Source of the DNA: Calothrix sp. CSU_2_0
GTDB taxonomy: Bacteria > Cyanobacteriota > Cyanobacteriia > Cyanobacteriales > Nostocaceae
DNA: 64,000 nt
Assembly (NCBI GenBank): GCA_012034595.1
Contig: JAAUPE010000008.1
Span: forward strand, 1 to 64,000
Reading direction: 5' to 3'
The position numbers were made by a program, and so were the translations under genes. Each line of letters starts with the position of its first letter. The first letter of the stretch is position 1. This document shows, piece after piece, positions 1 through 7,907 of the stretch. A model generated the notes under the pieces. That model was not told the DNA's origin. It ran no database searches and saw only the letters and a program-made list of their open reading frames with translations.

Positions 1-602
1 ACCGGGAAGATCGAGCTGTCGTACTCGAACCCGGGCCTCCGCCAGCACGTCGATCGCCCAGCCGGTCTTCGAATCGCCGTCGATGGCGTTCTCTTGCAGT
101 TTTCGCTCGTCGCCGATCACGCCGACAATCGTTCGATAGGTGCCGCGGCTCAAATGGGCCTGCATTCCCAGTTCCTCGACCCGCTTCAAGACGTGCTGGA
201 TCTGTTCTTCGGTCGCGCCGGATTCGAGGACCTCTCGAACCGCATCCGCGATTACCGGGCGAAGCCGCGTAAAACCTGCTGAGCGGGCCGCCCGACACCG
301 GGCGACAGCATCCAGGCCACGCACTCGCAGACGTACTATCTCGCGACCGCCGCGCTGGCGGAACTGGCGGGGATCGATTGCCGTGGATTGCGACCTCGCG
401 CGCATCCAGCGCGACGACGTGCAGAATGAGGGTCGGCCACGAAGCGGCGTCCAGCTGCCTCTCGCTGGTGATCCGCACGACCTGCGGTTGCTTCGCGAGC
501 GTCGCCTTCACCTCGATGGCTCCCTTCTCAAACTGGAAGTCCTGTTGCGCCTGTTCTTTCCAATACTGCTTTTGCTCGTCGGAAAGACTTCCCCAATAGT
601 TA
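1..602. other. GC-rich mosaic end, probable chimera
   Basis: This stretch is far richer in GC than the rest of the window and has the look of short pieces of unrelated genes. On the minus strand, from the left edge inward, I read a polysaccharide-deacetylase-like piece (GFEYDSSIFP, one base out of frame with the WAIDVLAEA before it), a planctomycete-style DUF1553/PSD1-like piece (AIDGDSKTGW), a DAHP-synthase N-terminus and a PD-(D/E)XK protein piece. A plus-strand frame in the middle (GDSIQATHSQTYYLATA) is open but unrecognised. No piece is a complete gene. The family names are from memory. An artificial join at a contig end is more likely than real transfer. Confidence 0.6.
93..275 (-). pseudogene. 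DAHP synthase (AroF-type) N-terminal fragment
   Basis: The minus-strand frame reads GATEEQIQHVLKRVEELG followed by a TYRTIVGVIGDE segment. That is the ferredoxin-like N-terminal region of type I 3-deoxy-7-phosphoheptulonate synthases (shikimate pathway). Only about 50 codons are present. The frame then runs straight into an unrelated reading (AIDGDSKTGW), so this is a fragment inside the chimeric left end and not a working gene. The family assignment rests on the recognisable motif alone. Confidence 0.45.
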
Positions 603-612
603 GAAGCTACTT
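395..612 (-). pseudogene. PD-(D/E)XK motif protein (DUF4420-like) fragment
   Basis: The minus-strand frame contains GAIEVKATLAKQPQVVRI and then a TSERQLD segment, which resembles the nuclease core (E-x-K) of PD-(D/E)XK motif proteins of the DUF4420 group. Those proteins usually travel with restriction-modification genes. About 70 codons are readable before the frame becomes meaningless near position 395. Its GC content matches the chimeric end, not the cyanobacterial genes to the right. There is no start codon or complete domain, so I call it a fragment with no inferred function here. Confidence 0.4.
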
Positions 613-695
613 TTGCATTGCGTGCTGAATTGCAACCATTAACGTTTCCGGAAATCCTCTTTTTCATTAATTCACGCAAAATCAGAATTGACTTC

Positions 696-826
696 TCACA
701 AAGTAGAAAGGACGATGCCTGTTTTCTTTCCTTTTGTAACAACTGCTTTAATAATATCCCCAGTTTGAAATCCTTTGACAAACTTAAATTGAGGAACATA
801 TTTGACAGGGAATCCATATTTATGGT
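696..826 (-). pseudogene. IscB-like (RRXRR/HNH) C-terminal remnant
   Basis: On the minus strand, starting where the group II intron appears to end, the frame reads KYGFPVKYVPQFKFVKGFQ and then TGDIIKAVVTKGKK, ending at a TGA. This matches the C-terminal segment of cyanobacterial IscB-type proteins, the IS200/IS605-associated RNA-guided nickase relatives that carry an RRXRR motif and an HNH domain. The RuvC-like and HNH parts are absent. It could be the 3' exon of a gene the intron entered, but the sequence upstream of the intron does not read as the matching 5' exon. Non-functional as it stands. Confidence 0.5.
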
Positions 827-2203
827 GGAGTCGATGCCTGGTATTATCCAGGGCACCTCTCCTTTAGAACCGTGCATGACAGATTTCCCAGCACACGGCT
901 CCCGATGTTCTTACCTTTCGGTTTTGCTCATATGGATATAATCGTGGCAGCTTTTCATGAATCGCTAGAAGGTTCTTATAGTTCCAATTTTTTATGGTTC
1001 CCATCAACATGATGGAGGTGTACCTTCTCGTCACTTAGCATTTTTAGTCCACAATGACCACATGTATGGTTTTGCTTTTTAAGAGCTTTAGAGGTTTCCC
1101 CATCGTATAACTTACTATTGCGTTCGCTCCAGTAAGTTAAATCTCCGTCGTTTGAATAGTATTTGCTGGGCATCATGTGCCGAGCGTCCTGGTCTAAACC
1201 CAAGGCTTCTGGCGTGGAAAGTTGCTTCGTGCGCTGGTTCTAAAGCATATTTTGCTAGGCATTGCCAGCACCTATCCGCGATAGTTGGAATTTTAAGCAT
1301 TCGGGTTGTCCCATCCTTTTTGGGGATTGGTATTTCCCGCAGCCCCTGGTGTACCCAGTTGTTACTTGATGCCTTGAGCAGTTCTTCAAGTTCAAATCTC
1401 TCTTTGAGTGTGAGGGATTTTTTGCCATCGGTGCCTGCTGTTTTCCTGCCAGCATTTAGCTGAGTTACTTGGCGAATTGCCAAAAATCTAGCCGAAGAAG
1501 ATTTCAGAATAAGTTTTTGCAAAGACCGAGCTTTCTGCTTGTTTCCTGCTTGAACTGCTTTGAACACTCTCTTTTGTAGGCGAAATAAATCTTTGCGGAA
1601 TTTCTTCCACGGTAGATTCTTCCAAGATTCACTAGTGTAGTCACTGTGCCTAATCATGCTCTAACTCTAAATAGTGTTTTCTGAATACCTTGCGGGAATT
1701 ACGCCGCATCCTACCCGAATTAAAGGGTTTCCGTATCTCGTCTTACCTACACGGGGTTCGACCTTCCCGTGACCTTTGATTCGTTTTTATTCGTTCCCTC
1801 AGATGATTGATAGTTCCTTTAGGTAGTGCCAATTTGACCATCAGACCCCCAGGTTCTTATCGCTATGGGCTGGATATGCGACGGGGATTTATCTTTCTCT
1901 GATAAAGTCGAGTTTCAAAGGATATGGCTCGCTTGTTTTTAGGTCACTTTTCTAGGCATCGGTTTTACCGTAGGAACTCCCTGTTAGCGCCAGTGTCCAC
2001 CCATAACGGTAGTCTGATTGCGCCCAGTTAAGAGCTTCACCCTCCAAGTATCGAGCTTGGTCAGTGTGGGCAGATAAGGAGTCAAGCATGAACCTTGCTG
2101 GCAGGATTTACACCTACATCAGTCTGAGAGTTCAACCTTTTTAAGGGTTGGCTTAGTTATTTTACGGGCTGATTACCGAGATTCACTAAGCAACGAATCG
2201 CAC
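825..2203 (-). mobile_element. Group II intron with large internal deletion
   Basis: The 5' end is marked by GTGCGATTC on the minus strand (ending at 2203), the usual group II GUGYG start. About 540 bases of structured leader follow before the intron protein begins at 1657. Near the other end lies a domain V signature, GAGCCGT...ACGGTTC, then a domain VI-like hairpin (GTGCCTGG-type stem around 831-855), which puts the 3' end near 824-826. Full-length bacterial introns of this kind are usually about 2.4-2.8 kb, so roughly 1 kb is missing, all from inside the reverse transcriptase. It cannot make a complete maturase; splicing would need help in trans. Confidence 0.75.
976..1657 (-). pseudogene. 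Group II intron reverse transcriptase/maturase, internally deleted
   Basis: The N-terminal 160 or so residues are intact: the RVT_N region and the first RT block, up to SLGFRPGRSAHDAQQ. The frame then jumps directly to the C-terminal part, GDLTYWSERNSKLYDGE, followed by an HNH endonuclease zinc-finger piece (CGHCGLKM...HLHHVDGNH). RT blocks with the YADD site, the thumb and domain X are gone, and the two halves are in different frames. Further one-base changes in A-runs break the end of the HNH domain (GNHKKLEL instead of a GNHKNW-type reading). The protein is not functional. Confidence 0.8.
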
Positions 2204-2422
2204 CTAGCCAAAAACGGTGTTTCCCTATTCTAGAGAGAGGTTTTGCTATTTACCGATCGCAATTCTCAGTAAATTAACTTCACCACTACATATAGATGTA
2301 ATTTACGATCGCAGAGAGATATTCCACAAAATTATTCAATAATTTCACATTAGCTGAGTAAGTAGGTAAAATCATGATGCGGAAACAAGGGAGTTACAAG
2401 TTGCATCCGGGAGTTTTCTGTG

Positions 2423-4072
2423 ATGAAGTTTATATCTCAAGCATCCATTTCGCTCAGGATTCAAAAGATGAAGGAAAGGGTGCGATGGCAGCATCCCAGT
2501 ATTATGGAGCGTTCGATTGACCAAACCTGTATGGTTTTGGATGATGGTAAGCAGGATAACCCGGATTTTTCGTTTATGGTAATTGGTGACAGTGGAACTA
2601 AACCACATCATAATTTCCATCCGCAGAGGAAGGTTGCTGAAATGATGCTTCCCCATCAAAATGAATGTAGCTTTGTGCTGCATACTGGTGACGTGATTTA
2701 TGTGGTGGGTTCGCACGAATATTACCCGCAAAATTTTATTGAACCCTATCGCGAGTTTTTGGAGGGTGGGGAAAGTCCGAAGCAGATTGCTTTTGATAGG
2801 ATAACTTTTAAGACACCGATTTTGCCTGTTTTGGGAAATCACGATTATTATGATGTGCCGTTAATATCGCGTTTGGTATCTGGTAGTACGTTGATGCTAA
2901 GACGTTTGTTCAAATATAAAGATATTGAGATTGGTTGGCATGGTTCGGGAGGGGGAAATGCTTATGCACGAGCATTTATAGATTGTTTGGATGTGCAAAA
3001 GTCTCCCCAAATGCTGGGGGAACACCTTGATACTTTCTACTCGGCAAAGACTGATACTGGACGATGCTTACGTTATGAGCCAGGGTTTTTTACTCGTGTT
3101 CCCAACCGATACTATACTTTCCGTTATGGTGGGATTGATTTTTTTGCATTGGACTCGGATACGTTTAATCTACCTTTTGCGATACCAGCAACAAGGGAAG
3201 GAGAAAGTAACCGTCGTGAATTGGAGAAAAATCGTCGTGCAATTGAAGTAGAAGAAATCCAAATTTTAGATGCTCGTGCCAAGCTTAATCCTGAGAATGC
3301 TGGAGATGCGGAACAGCTTGATGCATTGAATGCGAAGTTAAATCAAATTGATGAAATCAAAATCGATATTGAAAAGCAGCTTGCAGCGAGTGCAACTCAT
3401 TTAATTGATTGGGAACAACTTGATTGGCTGAAGCAGCGTTTAATTGAATCTTGGCATACAAAGGAAGTGCGGGGTAGAGTACTTTATTTTCACCATCCAC
3501 CTTATGTAACTGAGGCAAGTAAATGGCATCAAGCGCAAACTTTGGCTGTGCGTCATCGTTTGCGAGAGGTTTTCGATTCAGTTGCACAAACTTTGGGTTC
3601 GAGGAGTGGGGAACGTCCTATTGTAGATTTAATTTTTAATGGTCATGCTCATTGTTTGGAATATCTACGAACAACTGATACTGGACATGCTGATTCGCAT
3701 ATTAATTGTATAGTTTCGGGGGGTAGTGGTCATCGTCCTCGCCGTCAGCGTCAGGAAGGAAATGAGTTGATGGAACGCTTTGTAATTCCTGTTGATGATA
3801 ACAATTTTCCGCAAAATACGTTACGCGATCGGCAGAATTTAACAACAAGTATGTATCGTAGTGTATTATCACAACAGGTTTCTCGTAAAGTTGCTGATTC
3901 ATATTTATTTGTGGGTCGTAATGGATATGATTTTTTAAAAAAGCTGCCTTATTCATTTGTAAGAATAGATGTAAAAGCTGGAAATCCTCCAAAGTTTATG
4001 GTGCGTCCATTTGTAACTGAACGTTATCAGGGAGAGTGGTTTGATATTCCGATGAAACCATTTGAGTTATGA
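2423..4072 (+). CDS. Calcineurin-like metallophosphoesterase
   Basis: This is a two-metal phosphoesterase of the purple-acid-phosphatase/calcineurin superfamily. All the metal-binding blocks are visible in order: GDSG (about residue 56), TGDVIYVVG (about 90), GNHDYY (about 138), FHHPP (about 355) and GHAHCLEY (about 410). Between the third and fourth blocks sits an unusual charged insertion of about 80 residues (RRELEKNRRAIEVEEIQ and onward) that looks coiled-coil. I see no signal peptide, so it is probably cytoplasmic. The ORF track starts at GTG 2420; I prefer ATG 2423 because GGGAG lies nine bases upstream. The substrate cannot be told. The next gene follows within 20 bases and may be co-transcribed. 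Confidence 0.8.
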   Translation: MKFISQASISLRIQKMKERVRWQHPSIMERSIDQTCMVLDDGKQDNPDFSFMVIGDSGTKPHHNFHPQRKVAEMMLPHQNECSFVLHTGDVIYVVGSHEYYPQNFIEPYREFLEGGESPKQIAFDRITFKTPILPVLGNHDYYDVPLISRLVSGSTLMLRRLFKYKDIEIGWHGSGGGNAYARAFIDCLDVQKSPQMLGEHLDTFYSAKTDTGRCLRYEPGFFTRVPNRYYTFRYGGIDFFALDSDTFNLPFAIPATREGESNRRELEKNRRAIEVEEIQILDARAKLNPENAGDAEQLDALNAKLNQIDEIKIDIEKQLAASATHLIDWEQLDWLKQRLIESWHTKEVRGRVLYFHHPPYVTEASKWHQAQTLAVRHRLREVFDSVAQTLGSRSGERPIVDLIFNGHAHCLEYLRTTDTGHADSHINCIVSGGSGHRPRRQRQEGNELMERFVIPVDDNNFPQNTLRDRQNLTTSMYRSVLSQQVSRKVADSYLFVGRNGYDFLKKLPYSFVRIDVKAGNPPKFMVRPFVTERYQGEWFDIPMKPFEL

Positions 4073-4091
4073 TTTTTATGAAATGATAGAT

Positions 4092-4865
4092 ATGAAATAT
4101 ATCAAAAATATTTTTTTATTTTTTATTTTTACGATCGCAATTTTTTGCGGATTTTTTCTGTTTACTAATTCACAAGCTGCACATGCAAATACTATCAATT
4201 TAAACCTAACAATTGCTGAGGTTTACGAACAACGCAGCAATCATAATCCTGATGGAATTGGTAAATTTTATATGGGAAGAGAAATTGCACGGGTAATGGG
4301 ACATACTGGTGCAGGTTGGTTGGAACGAGGCAGTCGTGAAGTTGAAGAACAGCCAAGTAAAATAGTTGATGCGCTCAAATTACAAAGTGATAGTGTTGTG
4401 GCTGATATTGGAGCGGGAACAGGTTATTTAAGTTTCTTAATTGCACCTCATTTGCCACAAGGTAGAGTATTTGCTGTGGATATTCAACCTGAAATGTTAG
4501 AAATTATTGGATATTTTCAGGAGGAGAAGAATGTCACTAATATAAAACCTATTTTAGCTACAGAGACAAATCCAAATTTATCTACTGAAAGTATTGACTT
4601 AGCTTTAATGGTTGATGCATATCATGAGTTTGCATATCCTCGCGAGATGCTGAAAGGAATTGTTAAGGCTTTAAAAAAGGGTGGTAGAGTTGCTTTGGTG
4701 GAGTACAGAGGGGAAAATCCTTTTATTATGATTAAATCTTTGCATAAAATGACGCAAAAGCAGGTTAAAAAAGAGATGCAAGCTGTTGGTTTAGTTTGGC
4801 GCGAGACTAACAATGTCTTGCCACAGCAGCATATTATAATTTTTGAGAAGCCTAATTTTGTGTAA
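4092..4865 (+). CDS. Exported class I SAM-dependent methyltransferase
   Basis: The C-terminal two thirds is a Rossmann-fold methyltransferase: motif I ADIGAGTGYLSF (about residue 105), an acidic residue at VFAVDIQPEM, then DALMVDAYHEF-like and GGRVALVEYR segments. The N-terminus is MKYIKNIFLFFIFTIAIFCG followed by a small-residue stretch (AAHAN), a convincing signal peptide or single membrane anchor. I therefore chose ATG 4092, not the ORF-track start at 4062, which overlaps the upstream gene. An exported methyltransferase is odd because SAM is not expected outside the cytoplasm. Similar exported members exist in the family, with unknown substrates. Probably an operon with the metallophosphatase. 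Confidence 0.75.
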   Translation: MKYIKNIFLFFIFTIAIFCGFFLFTNSQAAHANTINLNLTIAEVYEQRSNHNPDGIGKFYMGREIARVMGHTGAGWLERGSREVEEQPSKIVDALKLQSDSVVADIGAGTGYLSFLIAPHLPQGRVFAVDIQPEMLEIIGYFQEEKNVTNIKPILATETNPNLSTESIDLALMVDAYHEFAYPREMLKGIVKALKKGGRVALVEYRGENPFIMIKSLHKMTQKQVKKEMQAVGLVWRETNNVLPQQHIIIFEKPNFV

Positions 4866-4877
4866 TTTTGATTTAAA

Positions 4878-5162
4878 TTATTTTGCTGGGATTACACTAA
4901 CGTTTTTTGTCATACTATCCCAAATTATCCAGCTAAATTTACTATCTAATTCATTATTTGTATTGGCAACTTTGAAATAGAGCTTTTCTCCACCTCGTTC
5001 AATGGCAAAATCAGCATTTTGAGCGTATATGACTTTAAACCCTTTATCACGTAATACAAACATTGCCCATTGTTTGAGTGATTGTTTTGCGGGTTCATGG
5101 GGGATGAGAGGTCTTTTGATTGCGTCTTCAATGACTTGATATAACTGAGCTTGTTGTGACAT
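4878..5162 (-). CDS. Conserved small protein, unknown function
   Basis: 94 residues with a normal start (ATG 5162) and composition like its neighbours. I do not recognise the family. The middle reads FKVIYAQNADFAIERGG then EKLYFKVAN, a beta-hairpin pattern with conserved-looking acidic and lysine residues that faintly recalls small PD-(D/E)XK nuclease folds. That is too weak to name a function. There is no signal peptide or membrane segment. It converges on the methyltransferase gene, with only 12 bases between the two stop codons, so it is transcribed separately. Confidence 0.6.
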   Translation of the reverse strand: MSQQAQLYQVIEDAIKRPLIPHEPAKQSLKQWAMFVLRDKGFKVIYAQNADFAIERGGEKLYFKVANTNNELDSKFSWIIWDSMTKNVSVIPAK

Positions 5163-5218
5163 TTTATTATTTGTAAATCATTAAAAGAACTATTAATTAG
5201 TCATTGAAGTTGTATCTT

Positions 5219-5680
5219 TTAAACTGGGTCACAGCGTATTTCAACCATAAACCCATCAGGGTCGTAAAAGTAGACACCTCGACCTGTGGGACGGGTTACA
5301 GGACCATGCGCGATCGCAATTTCATTATCTCGCAAAACCTGCACTGCACGGTCAAATAATTCTGGTGTAATATCAAATGCCAAATGGTATGCTCTTGTAA
5401 AGGTACAGTCGGGATTAGGGTCGGGTGGTAATAGGTCGGGTTCCCAAAATAAATCTACTACCGTTCCATCTGGAGTTTCAAAGTTGGCAACTTTCCCTTC
5501 AGCAACTAATTTTGCCAATGTTCGGGGGATTTGTTCACCGACAAGTTCGTGCAACCCCAAAATAGCACCATAAAAGTGTCTAGAAGCTTGCATATCTTTG
5601 ACATTGAGGGCAATGTGGTGGATTCGACGTAAATTACCACGTGCTAATACGCTTTTGAAAGATTGAAGATGCGATCGCAT
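5219..5680 (-). CDS. VOC (glyoxalase/dioxygenase superfamily) protein
   Basis: 153 residues built as two paired beta-alpha-beta-beta-beta units typical of the vicinal oxygen chelate fold: RRIHHIALNVKDMQASRHFY at about residue 18, then DLFWEPD and YHLAFDI in the middle, and GRGVYFYDPDGFMVEIR at the C-terminus. The metal-ligand positions (His in IHHIAL, His in YHLAFD, Glu in MVEIR) are all present, so an active metalloenzyme is plausible. Substrate unknown; family members include glyoxalases, dioxygenases and antibiotic-resistance proteins. The start overlaps a HIP1 site. It lies 56 bases upstream of the small unknown gene on the same strand. Confidence 0.75.
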   Translation of the reverse strand: MRSHLQSFKSVLARGNLRRIHHIALNVKDMQASRHFYGAILGLHELVGEQIPRTLAKLVAEGKVANFETPDGTVVDLFWEPDLLPPDPNPDCTFTRAYHLAFDITPELFDRAVQVLRDNEIAIAHGPVTRPTGRGVYFYDPDGFMVEIRCDPV

Positions 5681-6219
5681 GGCTTGACTTAATTTAGTTG
5701 ATTCGGTTAGCAGGCTAATTTTCTATCTAAGATTATATTCCTAAAAAATTATATTACTAAAATATCCAAGTATTTATGTGTATCAGAATTTTTACTATCG
5801 CATTTTATGAATTTTTCAACCGTATTTTTACTATTGGAATATTTATCTCTGTAAAATTCAATACTTTGTATTCTGTGTCTTCAATCATTATTACTTAGTC
5901 CTATTCTATTGGCTTGTTAACCAACATTAATTTTCCTCGGTACTACTGGTTATTTATAATTCAGTATAAATTAGATATTTATGAGTCGTTATCATTTAGG
6001 AATTAGCTATTTGAAGCTATGAAGAGATTTAACGGGAACACTAGGTCTAAAAACCGGGAAAAATAGATATGTTAACCCGAAAAAATCTTGAAATATTCTA
6101 GATAAGCCCAGTTAATCATGTGTAAGTATTTAAATAGATTACGTATAAATTTAAATTAGTTAGTAAACAAAAATAGCAAAGTTTTTTTGTAAGACTTATT
6201 ACACAGATGACTTATAACC
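5681..6219. other. Gene-poor AT-rich spacer
   Basis: About 540 bases with no convincing ORF on either strand and no recognisable RNA gene or repeat. It separates the VOC gene (minus) from the small plus-strand gene at 6220, so it should hold both promoters, but I cannot point to specific boxes. Confidence 0.5.
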
Positions 6220-6459
6220 ATGGGTCAAAATAGGTCTCAAAATATGCCTAATAATCCTAGCCAGTATGATAATCAGAGCTATCAGTATCAAAATCAAATG
6301 TCTGCTAATGGACAACCACAAGATAGCGAATTAAATCCAATCGATGGAGAAAGTGAAGGTGTGGCAATTTTTGTCACAACAATAGATACAGACGACTCTA
6401 CGACTGCAATTATTAGCGAAGCTGGAGATATTGCTGGAATTGATGGTGGTTATCAATAA
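6220..6459 (+). CDS. Small Asn/Gln-rich hypothetical protein
   Basis: 79 residues. The first half is very rich in Asn, Gln, Ser and Tyr (QNMPNNPSQYDNQSYQYQNQ), so it is probably disordered. The second half, GVAIFVTTIDTDDSTTAIIS, is more hydrophobic and could form one beta sheet or amphipathic segment. I see no signal peptide and do not recognise the family. A strong hairpin directly downstream (6475-6513) supports a real transcription unit ending here. No strong ribosome-binding site precedes ATG 6220. Confidence 0.5.
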   Translation: MGQNRSQNMPNNPSQYDNQSYQYQNQMSANGQPQDSELNPIDGESEGVAIFVTTIDTDDSTTAIISEAGDIAGIDGGYQ

Positions 6460-6474
6460 GTAATTAGATTTTAG

Positions 6475-6513
6475 AATTCTTGCTTCTGAAACTTTATTTT
6501 AGAAGCAAGAATT
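6475..6513 (+). terminator. Hairpin terminator
   Basis: Perfect 13-base inverted repeat AATTCTTGCTTCT / AGAAGCAAGAATT with a 13-base loop, starting 16 bases after the stop of the small ORF and followed by an AT-rich stretch ending in CTTTT. Confidence 0.6.
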
Positions 6514-6906
6514 AATTAATCTTTTGTGTAAGCAGTTGAGGAGTCATATCATTTGTGTTTAGATAACCTAAATAAAATTAGTGAAGAGAAACATTAGAGA
6601 AAAAGTTGTTTTCCAAAGCATAAAAGTTTTATTACGGTTATGCCATTAAACTTGATATGAATTGGACGTGGTTTAAGTGTTTAAATTTAAGCACTTATAA
6701 GTCAGAATTTAGAAAGAGAAGAGTTTAATTTATTTAGGGCTAATGCATGATAAAAAATAGTTATAAATGCATGAAAAAATCAGAAGTATTATTTTAATAC
6801 GACTGGTGTAGGTCATAGCTAATATATTGACTCAATAGTGTCTTAGAAAAAGAAGATTTTTATACATTTGCAGACAATATTTGTTAATCAGAACAGGAGG
6901 ATGATT

Positions 6907-7506
6907 ATGATGAATGGTAATAAACAGCTTTTGGAACAGCCAGAAAATGCAAATAACTTAGTTGAACAGCCCAATACTGATTCAGTAAGTGAATATGAAG
7001 AAAATCCGATCGCGAAAATTGCGATCGCAAGTCTTGTTGGAGCTACAATTGGTGCTATTGCTGGGGTTTTAGCTCTGAAAAATTCTTCGCAAAGAATTAA
7101 TCAAAGCATTAAAAATGTCGGGAATACGGTCAAGAATGTAGTGGAAAATGTTAACCAAACTCTCAAAGATACGAGTGATACAATCAAAAGTGCAGCTAGT
7201 AGCATTGACGAAACGGTGAAAGAGGTAGGAAAAACTGTTAAAAATTCAGCAGTTGATACCAATGACACAGTTAAAGATGCTGTTGATTCAGTTAAGGATA
7301 CTGCTGTCAACGTTAATGATACTGTGAAAAATACAATGCATATTGTTAAGGGGGCAGCTACTGGTGTTCAGGAAACAGTTAAAGATACTGTGGATATAGC
7401 TAAAAAGGTGGTTGCTGATGATGAAAAATCATCAAACAGCGAAAATATTCAAGTCTCTGATAACCAAACGACTTATATTCTAGTACCAGTCGAACATCAA
7501 GAATAA
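6907..7506 (+). CDS. LEA-like / YtxH-like amphipathic-repeat membrane protein
   Basis: About 199 residues from ATG 6907, chosen because AGGAGG lies six bases upstream; the ORF-track start at 6868 has no such site. Residues 30-55 form one membrane segment (ASLVGATIGAIAGVLAL). The rest is a long run of loose 11-residue units, for example NDTVKDAVDSVKDTA then NVNDTVKNT, predicted to be amphipathic helix. This is the architecture of group 3 LEA and YtxH-type proteins, which are tied to desiccation or envelope stress. The function is inferred from composition only. A monocistronic unit is likely. Confidence 0.6.
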   Translation: MMNGNKQLLEQPENANNLVEQPNTDSVSEYEENPIAKIAIASLVGATIGAIAGVLALKNSSQRINQSIKNVGNTVKNVVENVNQTLKDTSDTIKSAASSIDETVKEVGKTVKNSAVDTNDTVKDAVDSVKDTAVNVNDTVKNTMHIVKGAATGVQETVKDTVDIAKKVVADDEKSSNSENIQVSDNQTTYILVPVEHQE

Positions 7507-7907
7507 TCTTTTTTTTGTTTAGTATCTCTTTGTTAAATTCTTACCCTGGAACCCCTGCAAATTTTGACCTACCCCAGGGTGGTTTCGTACAGAATCTCAA
7601 CAGTAGTGATCGCTTGGCAAGATACAGAGGAATATTGAGAGTTGGAGACAATTCCTGTATATTTATGGCAATTTATTAACCCAAGTTGCTAGTTACTTGA
7701 GAAGGCGATCGCCAAAGTAATAAAATCTCCTACAGGAAAAAATATGGAGGGAAAAAAGCATTTGTATAATTTAGTCAAATTTTAGACTTGTATGAAAATT
7801 GTATCTATCGGTTAAGTAAGTACTTAACCGAAGCATTTTTCATATGATCGCATGACTCTCCGGGTGCTTCGCACCCGTATGTAACTAGCAACTTGGGCTA
7901 TTATGCT
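7507..7907. other. Spacer with perfect palindromic hairpin
   Basis: No gene seen in these 400 bases. They contain a T8 run just after the LEA-like gene and a perfect hairpin at 7809-7830 (CGGTTAAGTA AG TACTTAACCG) followed by AAGCATTTTT. The hairpin lies downstream of the minus-strand permease gene but its T-run is on the plus strand, so its role is unclear. Confidence 0.5.

Noticed and set aside
1-602. Horizontal transfer of a restriction-linked cluster
   Set aside because: The pieces are too short and unrelated to each other to be one transferred cluster; chimera is simpler.
94-628. Plus-strand ORFs 94-282, 140-628 and 378-599
   Set aside because: They are shadows in GC-rich chimeric sequence; the readable protein pieces are mostly on the minus strand.
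618-941. ORF of 107 aa at the junction
   Set aside because: It runs over the IscB remnant and intron end on the other strand and has no recognisable content.
4062-4091. Longer start for the methyltransferase
   Set aside because: It overlaps the phosphatase and hides the signal peptide; ATG 4092 is better.
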